Source: Myxococcales bacterium (GTDB lineage Bacteria > Myxococcota_A > Polyangia > Fen-1088). Taken from it: DNA of 64,000 nucleotides. The stretch lies in NCBI GenBank assembly GCA_003142855.1, contig PLNW01000073.1:1-64000 (forward strand). Reading direction: 5' to 3'. Position 1 is the stretch's first letter. Each line of letters opens with the position of its first letter. A program made the position numbers and the translations under genes. Of this stretch, positions 1 to 6,437 are shown piece after piece. The notes beneath the pieces are model-generated. The model saw only the letters and a program-made list of their open reading frames with translations. It did not search any database and was not told the DNA's origin.

Positions 1-935
1 ATAACCGGGGACTCGGCATAATGCCGCAGATCGTGCCACCGGATCTCGCGAATTCCCGCCCGCCTGCACGCGCCCCACAGCCGCTCGTGTAGCTGGTCTA
101 TCTTCAACGCTGAGCCGTTCTCGTTGCAGAAGACCAGCTTCGATCGCAGGTGACGGATCCGCTTCAAGGCGGCTTCCAGGGAAGCCGAGAGAGGCACCCG
201 CCGTTCCCGCCCGCTCTTGGTCGGCCCGACCACGCCCCGTGTGGAGCTGCGCCGAAACACCACCAACCGACTGAAGAAGTCCACGTCGCCCCACTGCAAA
301 GCGAGCTGCTCGCCCGCCCGCGCGCCCGTGTGGAGCGCGAACAGGATAGACACCTCGGTTTCCTCGGAACGCGTCCCAGCCGCTTGCAGGACCTTCTGCG
401 CCTCTTCTGGCGTGAGGAAGTCCCACTCGGGCTGTGGCACCTTCATTCGAGGCAGGACAGGCAGCGCGGCCAGATACTCCCATTCGACGGCCGAAGCCAA
501 GATCCGCCGCAAAGTCCCCAGGATGTTCTTCAACGTCTTGGGCTTCAGCTTCGACTCGTCCCGCAGCCGCGCCACCAGCTTGCCGACCACCTCGCCCCGG
601 ATTTTGTCCAGGGTCAGGCGGCCAAGCGTGGGCTTCAGGTGCAGCCGCAAGTGGATCTCCTTCTCCTCGACCGTGCTGGGCCGGTTCCCGACCGAGCTGG
701 GGTACGTGGACCACCAGACCTCGTCGACGAACTTCTGAAAGGTGGGCACCTCCTTCTTTGTTTGCCCGGCGGGGGAGGGCGAGAGCACCCGGATGATGTG
801 CTCTCGCTCCGCAACCTCGGCCGCCTGTTTGGTGTTCAGCGTTGGCGAGCCGCTGATGCGGATTCTGCCCCCGTCGGGCAGTTTCACTGTTTTTCTGTAT
901 CGCCATCGTCCTTCACGATCGCGTCTTGCCGGCAT
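1..935 (-). CDS. int: Tyrosine-type site-specific integrase (3' end beyond window)
   Basis: Integrates and excises the surrounding mobile element by strand exchange through a catalytic tyrosine. The visible 311 residues start at ATG 935, preceded by GGAGGA inside the end of the upstream gene. They contain an N-terminal basic arm-type region (about 1-50), a core-binding helical domain (about 65-165) and most of the catalytic domain: Arg206 in TGAR-GE, Lys240 in PTKSG and the HDLRH box (His301, Arg304). The second His/Trp and the Tyr nucleophile lie outside the window. It overlaps the upstream HTH gene by 23 nt, so the two are probably translationally coupled. After HDLRH the sequence is somewhat unlike the usual HTFAS, but the frame stays open to the edge. 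Family assignment is secure; completeness of the gene cannot be judged. Confidence 0.93.
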   Translation of the reverse strand, partial: MPARRDREGRWRYRKTVKLPDGGRIRISGSPTLNTKQAAEVAEREHIIRVLSPSPAGQTKKEVPTFQKFVDEVWWSTYPSSVGNRPSTVEEKEIHLRLHLKPTLGRLTLDKIRGEVVGKLVARLRDESKLKPKTLKNILGTLRRILASAVEWEYLAALPVLPRMKVPQPEWDFLTPEEAQKVLQAAGTRSEETEVSILFALHTGARAGEQLALQWGDVDFFSRLVVFRRSSTRGVVGPTKSGRERRVPLSASLEAALKRIRHLRSKLVFCNENGSALKIDQLHERLWGACRRAGIREIRWHDLRHYAESPV

Positions 936-1137
936 GGATTCCTCCAGGAGGCGCGACGCAGCCTTGCTGAAGGAAGGACGCTACCACGTTACGGGAAATT
1001 CTGATTACCCGCCCCACGCGCAGCGCCGGGAAGCGGCCGGCGTTGATGTCATCGTAGAGCGTTTTCACGTTCACGCCGATCGCGGCTGCGGCTTCCTTGA
1101 CGGTGAGGACGGGACGATCTGGGAGTGGTTCGACCAT
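913..1137 (-). CDS. xis: Excisionase-like HTH DNA-binding protein
   Basis: A 74-residue protein with a winged helix-turn-helix of the MerR/excisionase type (residues about 10-60). The pattern LTVKEAAAAIGVNVKTLY, then IRISR and a closing AxFLQQ helix, is typical of the HTH_17/excisionase family. It probably bends DNA at the attachment site and sets the direction of recombination by the integrase, whose start it overlaps by 23 nt. It lies 12 nt downstream of the OB-like gene in what appears to be one minus-strand operon (rep, OB-like, xis, int). The family is clear; the excisionase role is inferred from position. Confidence 0.8.
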   Translation of the reverse strand: MVEPLPDRPVLTVKEAAAAIGVNVKTLYDDINAGRFPALRVGRVIRISRNVVASFLQQGCVAPPGGIHAGKTRS

Positions 1138-1149
1138 GGGGCACCTCGG

Positions 1150-1578
1150 CTAAAACGGGACGCCTTCAGACCCGGCGGGGCCGGCGTCAGGCGAGGGGGG
1201 ATTGCTGCGCCCGGCACCGCGGCCCTCGTCTGGCAAAGGCCCCAGATTCTCGACTATGACGATGAACCGCTGCATCTTGTGTCCGTTGTCGAGTTCACGA
1301 ACATCCGTGGGTTCAACGTAGACGCGGCTGTTGAGCTTGGCTCGACGCAAGTCACGCAAGCCCGCGCGCTCCGGCACGCTGAACATGGCGCCGGTGTCAG
1401 CCTGCCGGATGACGTACTCGCGGTAGGACTCGCCTTGTTGGCTCTCGCGCATACCCGCCCAGACGAGCACGCCATCGAGGGCACCGTGCTCCTCGGGTTT
1501 GTATCGCATCTGAGTGTCGGGCCGGTCGACCCGGGCTGCGTTGGCTGTCCATGTGGGGCGCTTCGGTGTGTTTGTCAT
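1150..1578 (-). CDS. Small OB-fold/SSB-like protein of the mobile element
   Basis: A 142-residue protein started at ATG 1578, because that start forms an ATGA overlap with the stop of rep; a longer open frame upstream only shadows rep. Residues about 20-115 read as a beta-rich domain. A Gly/Pro/Ser-rich, probably disordered tail follows and ends in EGVPF. This layout, a compact domain, flexible linker and short tip ending in PF, resembles single-stranded DNA-binding proteins, whose tip (DDDIPF in E. coli) recruits replication partners. Coupling to a rolling-circle Rep would fit an ssDNA-binding role. No motif proves it, so the call is an inference; a different phage-type accessory protein is equally possible. 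Confidence 0.45.
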   Translation of the reverse strand: MTNTPKRPTWTANAARVDRPDTQMRYKPEEHGALDGVLVWAGMRESQQGESYREYVIRQADTGAMFSVPERAGLRDLRRAKLNSRVYVEPTDVRELDNGHKMQRFIVIVENLGPLPDEGRGAGRSNPPSPDAGPAGSEGVPF

Positions 1579-2825
1579 GTCACGATCCCTTCTCTCGGGC
1601 GGTTGTTGTGTGTCGACCGCGGCCCCGCACGCCCGAATCGCGGAACCCAGTCGTCTGGTAACTCGAAAAGCAGCGGCTGAAGGGGCACGACCTCGCGTGT
1701 CCAGGCGTTCGCACCACATTGCGGACAAATGTGCGGCGCTTGTTCGGGGAGGTCGCTGTCGTCCGCAGCCCCTCGCCACGTCCCCATCGTCTCGAAAAGG
1801 CGATCACCCGAAAACGCCACCTCCACGCGCGCAGCCAGCAAGGGGTCGATGAACTCGCCACGCCCGCCGCGCAGGACATGCAGATTCTTGGCCGAGGCGG
1901 CCTTCACCATGTACTTGGCGAGTTCGCGGATCGCCTTGCCCGGCTTGCGCACGTACTTGCAGTTCACAATGGGTGAGTCGCCCGCTCGGAACATGTACGT
2001 TTCGCGAAGCGTGCGCACGTCTGGACGCCGCCCGTGATAGAGCGCGTGGACGTGCACGGCACCACGCGGGGACACTTCCACTCCAAGCGCAAGCGCTTGC
2101 CCGCGCGGTTTGAGATACTTTTTCCAGACGAAGCCCGCGGCATCACGCACGATCTTCTTCCGGCGCTTCAGACCTTCGACGGATAGGTCGTCTCGACTGC
2201 TTGGGTCGTAGCGGAGGGTAAATGTCAGGAAGTACAGCCCCATGTCGCGCGGGCGTACGCCTGCGCTCCACTTCCTATCCAGACGTGTGCGTGCGATGTT
2301 TGCCCGTCGCCGTGCGCAGGTCGGGCAGACGCGGAGATCACAGGATGACTCGATTATTGCTCTCGCTGGATCAAGGCGGCCACACGGTTTGCAGCGTGGA
2401 ACCCACGCCGCCTTTCCGCAAAGGCGAATCGCGAGGGCCTTGCGCTCGAAGCCGCGCCGATTTTTGCCACGAGGAAAGTGGTCTTTGGCCAGCGCATTCA
2501 CTTCATCGGCGACCCGCTTGCGGAATCCTTCAAGGTTTGCCCAGACGAGGCCGAACAGGGGGGCACGGGAAGGCTTGGCCCGACCAGTTGTTCCGTATGG
2601 ATCAAGATTAGGGGCGCCGGCTGCGCCGGCACCCGCGGACGGGGGCGTTGCCCCCGAAGCCCCCACGCTGGGCGCCTCGGGGTTCCCGATGGGCGCGAAG
2701 CGATCGAACGCGAAGGGCGGGGCGTCCATTGGACGCCCCGCCCACGCCATCGGTCTACCCGTCAGCGTTTGGAGGGGTGCGACCGCCTCTTCGTCGTGGC
2801 ACGTCCCGGCTTGAGCCTGGTCCAT
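1575..2825 (-). CDS. rep: HUH-type rolling-circle replication initiator (Rep)
   Basis: A 416-residue initiator that should nick one strand at a double-strand origin and stay covalently attached through tyrosine. Residues 1-85 are low-complexity (Pro, Ala, Gly). A zinc-binding Cys cluster follows (Cys145/148 and Cys162/167/170), then motif I YFLTFTL (198-204), the metal-binding HUH motif HVH (258-260) and the Tyr motif KYMVK with Tyr305 as nucleophile. A C-terminal CPQC pair is also present. One catalytic Tyr suggests a plasmid/satellite Rep rather than a two-Tyr phage protein. The start is ATG 2825; the Cys and HUH core lies well downstream, so a later start is possible. Palindromes at 2864-2919 and a hairpin inside codons about 28-37 suggest the origin and operator are here. 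Confidence 0.88.
   Translation of the reverse strand: MDQAQAGTCHDEEAVAPLQTLTGRPMAWAGRPMDAPPFAFDRFAPIGNPEAPSVGASGATPPSAGAGAAGAPNLDPYGTTGRAKPSRAPLFGLVWANLEGFRKRVADEVNALAKDHFPRGKNRRGFERKALAIRLCGKAAWVPRCKPCGRLDPARAIIESSCDLRVCPTCARRRANIARTRLDRKWSAGVRPRDMGLYFLTFTLRYDPSSRDDLSVEGLKRRKKIVRDAAGFVWKKYLKPRGQALALGVEVSPRGAVHVHALYHGRRPDVRTLRETYMFRAGDSPIVNCKYVRKPGKAIRELAKYMVKAASAKNLHVLRGGRGEFIDPLLAARVEVAFSGDRLFETMGTWRGAADDSDLPEQAPHICPQCGANAWTREVVPLQPLLFELPDDWVPRFGRAGPRSTHNNRPREGIVT
2715..2743. repeat. Perfect 29-nt inverted repeat inside the 5' end of rep
   Basis: Arms of 14 bp (GGGCGGGGCGTCCA and its reverse complement) flank a single central base. It falls in the low-complexity N-terminal coding part of rep. 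Smaller GC stems occur nearby (GGGGGC-GTT-GCCCCC at 2641-2655, and GCCGGC repeats at about 2613-2628). Such a hairpin could present a nick site for Rep, or act on rep mRNA as an attenuator. No nick consensus is recognised. Confidence 0.75.
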
Positions 2826-2863
2826 GCGGACGAGCGTGCTTCAAAAACTCCGGGGCGTCGTCG

Positions 2864-2889
2864 GTACAATGGCGGCGCGTGCATTGTAC
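2864..2889. promoter_or_regulatory. Palindromic operator/iteron, copy 1, upstream of rep
   Basis: GTACAATG, 10 nt, CATTGTAC: a perfect 8-bp-arm palindrome 39 nt upstream of the rep start. Each arm contains TACAAT, which resembles a -10 box on either strand, so a bound protein would block transcription. An identical-arm copy follows 4 nt further on. Confidence 0.7.
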
Positions 2890-2893
2890 TTGG

Positions 2894-2919
2894 GTACAAT
2901 GGTCGCGCGTGCATTGTAC
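2894..2919. promoter_or_regulatory. Palindromic operator/iteron, copy 2, upstream of rep
   Basis: Second copy of GTACAATG, 10 nt, CATTGTAC, with arms extended by one base pair (GGTACAATG/CATTGTACC). Centres of the two copies are exactly 30 nt apart, close to three helical turns, which suits cooperative binding of two dimers on one DNA face. The spacers differ at only two of ten positions. Confidence 0.7.
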
Positions 2920-2956
2920 CGGTTGACTCGAAACCGCGTCTGCCGGGTTTGACGAC

Positions 2957-3595
2957 CTATGGCTCTTCGTCGGCGTCCTCGAACGGAAACCGGACGTCCG
3001 CCATCCTCCGCCGTCCTTGATGGATTTTGCCGGCAGTAGTCTTTTCGATCTCCGCCATTTCCGATTCCGAGAAGCCCAGCGATTGATAGAATTTCAGACG
3101 GAGGAGAAATCCCCGGTTCTTGGTGGTGTGGGTCAGAGAAAGCGCCTCGAATTGTGCTTTCAGGGAGTCGATCGCTTGTGCTGCCTGCTCGGCGACGGAC
3201 GCGAAAGCGGTGTCCAGGGCGGCGCGGGACTGCTGCGCGAACCGCTCGACAGGCGTGGTCTCGGGGAAGAGGAAGAGCCCGATGTGTTCGACAACCTGAT
3301 GGAAAGTGTTCTCCGGCTGCACTTGGGCAGCTTCCTTGGCCTGTCGGTCTTCGTCGATGCGCGCTAGTGTCTCCCGGATTCGTGTGGCGCGAGCGTAGAG
3401 CGCCTGCAGATCCTTCAGCAGCGCCACGGCAACGGGCCGTGCGGCCCGTTCTTGTTCTTCACGTTTTCTCGACCGCATGGTCAGCAACATGACTGTTAGG
3501 CGTTGCCAATTCGAGTGCTCCCCTTTGCCCGCGCTTTTCCAGAGGGCCTGGAGCCTCTCAGCCTCCGGATCATCGCATTCGTTCTCATCCGTCAT
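2957..3595 (-). CDS. Hypothetical coiled-coil protein upstream of rep
   Basis: A 212-residue protein of no recognised family. ATG 3595 was chosen over an upstream in-frame extension because the protein from there starts MTDEN and becomes charged and helical at once. The middle (about 45-100 and 115-160) is rich in Glu, Arg, Ala and Gln in heptad-like spacing and is probably coiled-coil. The last 50 residues (LGFSESEMAEIEKTTAG... RRR) resemble a small helix-turn-helix. The gene ends 131 nt upstream of rep on the same strand, with the twin palindromes between them. A regulator that binds those palindromes is plausible but unproven. Confidence 0.55.
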   Translation of the reverse strand: MTDENECDDPEAERLQALWKSAGKGEHSNWQRLTVMLLTMRSRKREEQERAARPVAVALLKDLQALYARATRIRETLARIDEDRQAKEAAQVQPENTFHQVVEHIGLFLFPETTPVERFAQQSRAALDTAFASVAEQAAQAIDSLKAQFEALSLTHTTKNRGFLLRLKFYQSLGFSESEMAEIEKTTAGKIHQGRRRMADVRFPFEDADEEP

Positions 3596-3703
3596 GGCCC
3601 CAGAGTAGCCGAAAACGTCGTGCGCGGCGGAATCAGAAGGTTTCACTCGGCACGAAACCCATTTTCCGGTCGACACCAACATGGCTCGTGGGACGATTCA
3701 GAC

Positions 3704-3796
3704 ATGCGCGCGTTGATTCTCCTCTGTGTCGTTCTCGCTATCGGCATCTTCATCGGCCGGGGGACGGCCAAGACTGGGAGCACCGAGAGTGTCTGA
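3704..3796 (+). CDS. Small single-span membrane protein (30 aa)
   Basis: A 30-codon frame whose N-terminal half is a hydrophobic helix (LILLCVVLAIGIFIG) followed by a short polar tail. The next gene can start at GTG 3789, overlapping its end by 8 nt, which suggests coupled translation. It diverges from the coiled-coil gene at 3595. Such short frames can arise by chance, so the call rests on the clean membrane helix and the overlap. Confidence 0.35.
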   Translation: MRALILLCVVLAIGIFIGRGTAKTGSTESV

Positions 3797-4211
3797 ACCG
3801 CGGCTGTACCTGTATCGCAAAGCTGGGCGCGAGGTGTGGGATGCGGAGATGTGGCTTCCAGACGGGTGCAGGCGCGTCTGGAGGACGGGGATCGCGGACC
3901 ATGACGCCGCGGAACGGGCGGCGCAGGAACGTCTGGAGGCCCTGGTGGCTGCGACGACGGCCGCCGTTTCGCCCGCGGCGGGGGCAAGTGCTACAGCGAC
4001 CGATGATGGCGCCGGGGTGACTGCGCAGGTCGCGAGTGAGGCGGCGGCGCCGGTGGACGCGGGGACGGAACCGATGACGGAGACGCGGACATCGGCCAGC
4101 GTAGCGGAGCAGGCGGCGCCGGCGGTCGTGGTACAGGCGCACGGAGCTACCTGGAGCGAGCGATTCGACCGGTGGTTTTTCGGCGAGCTAGCGACCCTGT
4201 TTCGGCAGTGA
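3789..4211 (+). CDS. Small protein with an integrase arm-type-like N-terminal domain
   Basis: A 140-residue protein read from GTG 3789 (an ATG at 3726 is the alternative). Residues about 4-48 (LYLYRKAGREVWDAEMWLP, then RRVWRTGI and an Ala/Glu-rich helix) resemble the three-stranded arm-binding domain at the N terminus of tyrosine integrases. No recombinase core or catalytic motif follows; instead there is a long Ala/Thr/Val-rich, probably disordered stretch and a C-terminal aromatic patch (ERFDRWFFGEL). Its 3' end overlaps the convergent PIN gene by 24 nt. It could bind arm sites of the element without catalysis; this is inference from pattern only. Confidence 0.45.
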   Translation: MSEPRLYLYRKAGREVWDAEMWLPDGCRRVWRTGIADHDAAERAAQERLEALVAATTAAVSPAAGASATATDDGAGVTAQVASEAAAPVDAGTEPMTETRTSASVAEQAAPAVVVQAHGATWSERFDRWFFGELATLFRQ

Positions 4212-4961
4212 CCAGGGAAGGGTCACGGACACAGGCTTGTCCCGCCCCTCTGTGATGCCGAGCAGAACGAGCTTGTAGTAGCCAAGGATGGTGGAGAGGC
4301 TATCGTGCGCCATCGGAGGCGAGCGATGAGTGCTGATGTACTTGGATGCCTCCGCGCAGAACCGACTCAGAAATTGGTCGATTCTGACGGCCTCGTCCAT
4401 CTTTCCGCTCCAGAACTCCCTGGGCGTGTACACGGCCAGCCCTCGCGCCCTGGCCCGCTGTCGCAGTTTCTTGGGGTCCTCTATGAAGCCATCCGGGGTG
4501 AACCCCTCGTTCGTGATGATAGGCAGCGAGTGCTCCGCCGCTAGCGCAAGCAGGCGATCATCGCATTCCTGACCTTGAAGTCCCGCATCGTTGTCGATCT
4601 CCCACGTATCCCGCCAGTCAGGCAGCAGGCGCTCGTGCACGAAGCGGACGAAGAATTTCGTGTAATGGGTCCCAAAACTTGCGTGATCGTCAGGGGGTGA
4701 AGCCCTGAGCACTTGGCGCTTGCTCTCTTGATGGAGGCCGTACGTCACGGCCTTGGTGTCGTTGAAGAACATCGCGAGCAGCAAAGATTCTCGGGCGCGA
4801 GCCCGTCGGTAGACATGCTGACGGTGTTCAAGGTCGTCGATGCCCAACCGCTCATGGTCCCGGAGCACATCGGCCGCCGTGTAGATGTCGAGTGCTACGT
4901 TCGTGTCCACGAAGGCCATGACGTCGGACCATTCGGCCTTGATCTGGACTGGCAGATCCAT
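4188..4961 (-). CDS. PIN-domain protein at the end of the restriction operon
   Basis: A 257-residue putative nuclease. ATG 4961 was chosen because GGAGG lies 5 nt upstream, directly after the hsdS stop. The first acidic motif is AFVDTNVALD near residue 18. A distal acidic/aromatic segment (CDDRLLALAAEH, then PIITNEGF) matches the later Asp and Thr/Asn-Glu positions of PIN folds. The protein is much longer than VapC toxins (about 130 aa), so it is not a simple toxin. It is the last gene of the mrr-hsdRMS operon. It may cut RNA or DNA as an additional effector or be a passenger; the sequence does not tell which. Confidence 0.65.
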   Translation of the reverse strand: MDLPVQIKAEWSDVMAFVDTNVALDIYTAADVLRDHERLGIDDLEHRQHVYRRARARESLLLAMFFNDTKAVTYGLHQESKRQVLRASPPDDHASFGTHYTKFFVRFVHERLLPDWRDTWEIDNDAGLQGQECDDRLLALAAEHSLPIITNEGFTPDGFIEDPKKLRQRARARGLAVYTPREFWSGKMDEAVRIDQFLSRFCAEASKYISTHRSPPMAHDSLSTILGYYKLVLLGITEGRDKPVSVTLPWSLPKQGR

Positions 4962-4973
4962 GTGCACCTCCGT

Positions 4974-6437
4974 CTAGATGCCCCGTTTCTCACGCCTCTT
5001 CCGGTCGGGATCGGTGCCCGACAGGGCCACTCTCGACTTTTCGCGCCGGCGCGCATCTGTGCCGCGTTCGGGGGGCTCGGCCGCACGGGCGGCGCGGATG
5101 CGGGCTAGTAGGGCGGAGGCGGGTTCGTAGTCGCGGTCTTCTTGGCGGGCCAGCTCGGCCTCGGTGGGCACGAGTTCGCCGCGGAAGGCTTTGGCGAGGA
5201 TCGCCTGGGTGATCTTGTCGGCGCGGGCGGTGGCCGCGGCCACGCGCGCCTCGATCGTGTCGGCGAGCTTGAACAGGGCTTCCACGCGGCGGACGATTTC
5301 GTGCTGCTCGGGGAGATGTGGGACTGGAACCGAAACATCCATCACATCCCGCTGGTTGATACTGGACTGGTTCACCGCGTGCTTTGCGTTCTTCCTCAGT
5401 TCTTCAAGGCCTTCCAGGCTGGACAGGAATCGGACTGCAAATTCGGGGAAGAGCCGGCTCTCGTCAGGGTGGCATCGCATGATGTTGCTCTCGAAAACGG
5501 TAGGTTCGGGAACCGACCGAACGAGTGCGGACTTGCCGAGAAACTTCGGGCTGTTCACCCGGTTGATCAGTAGGTCGCCAGGTTGCAGGCCGTAGGTGCG
5601 GACGTCGTCCTTTGTCGCCCGAAGTTTCTTGAGATCATTCCACGCTCCGATCTCGCCTTCATAGAAGCTGTCAATTCGGACAATCGGTGTCCCAGAGCCA
5701 TAGTCTTCTTGCGGTCGGTATAGACCGTTCTGCGGTTTCACAGCGAGCAGGTCACCAAACTTGGATTCATTCCAATCTTCTTCGTCGACCACCGATTCCT
5801 GGGCCAAACGCCAGCCTTCCGTCAGGCGGCCGGAGCAGGCGGCGGAGAGGATGGATTGGCGGAAGCGTTTCAGGATGGTGGGGACTTTGGCGAGGCGGGC
5901 GCGGGCGGCGTTGACCTGGGCCAGCAGAGCCTCGACCTTCTCGACGATCCGCCGTTGCTCGGCGAGAGGCGGGACGCGAATCGGAAGCGCTCTCACGGCA
6001 CGGTCTGATGTGGCCGGGTAATGCGTTCCCGTTTCGTGCGGTGAGATCAGTTCCAGGAATTCCTCCGTCAGGACCCACCGAAACAGGTACTCGGGTTCGA
6101 TGACGCCGTTTGATCGCAGGACCGTAAATCCGGTCGAACAGAGATCGGCTGGGACGCCGGCTTCTACGAGGGCAATGTTGCGCAGGTATGTGCGGACGTT
6201 CGAGTAGAGCACGTCCGCAGGTCGCACCGGTCGCCGGGCTCGTGATGGTGCGTCGCGACCGCGGAATTCCTTGACCTCATCGCTTGTGATCGCGAAGCGT
6301 CGATTGTCTATCGCCGAGATGTCGATGTACGCGAACACTCTGTCGGGGTCACGAGCGGGATCTTCGCTGGGGACATCAGCGGTCACATCGGACATCAGGG
6401 CCTCGTCCCAGCCCTCCGGCAGTTCCACCTCGCTCAT
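4974..6437 (-). CDS. hsdS: Type I restriction-modification specificity subunit S
   Basis: A 487-residue DNA-recognition subunit. It has the classical duplicated layout: target-recognition domain 1 (about 1-150), helical conserved region (PPLAEQRRIVEKVEALL), target-recognition domain 2 (about 220-385) and a second helical region (LPEQHEIVRRVEALF, ending with an AILAKAFRGELV motif). The two domains bind the two halves of a split target site and dock HsdM and HsdR. The start at ATG 6437 overlaps the hsdM stop as ATGA, so translation is coupled. An open frame extending further upstream only shadows hsdM. The target sequence cannot be predicted by eye. Confidence 0.93.
   Translation of the reverse strand: MSEVELPEGWDEALMSDVTADVPSEDPARDPDRVFAYIDISAIDNRRFAITSDEVKEFRGRDAPSRARRPVRPADVLYSNVRTYLRNIALVEAGVPADLCSTGFTVLRSNGVIEPEYLFRWVLTEEFLELISPHETGTHYPATSDRAVRALPIRVPPLAEQRRIVEKVEALLAQVNAARARLAKVPTILKRFRQSILSAACSGRLTEGWRLAQESVVDEEDWNESKFGDLLAVKPQNGLYRPQEDYGSGTPIVRIDSFYEGEIGAWNDLKKLRATKDDVRTYGLQPGDLLINRVNSPKFLGKSALVRSVPEPTVFESNIMRCHPDESRLFPEFAVRFLSSLEGLEELRKNAKHAVNQSSINQRDVMDVSVPVPHLPEQHEIVRRVEALFKLADTIEARVAAATARADKITQAILAKAFRGELVPTEAELARQEDRDYEPASALLARIRAARAAEPPERGTDARRREKSRVALSGTDPDRKRREKRGI

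Noticed and set aside
150-1680. Long plus-strand open frames over the integrase and excisionase region
   Set aside because: They are antisense shadows of GC-rich genes. The minus strand encodes recognisable catalytic motifs there; the plus frames show none.
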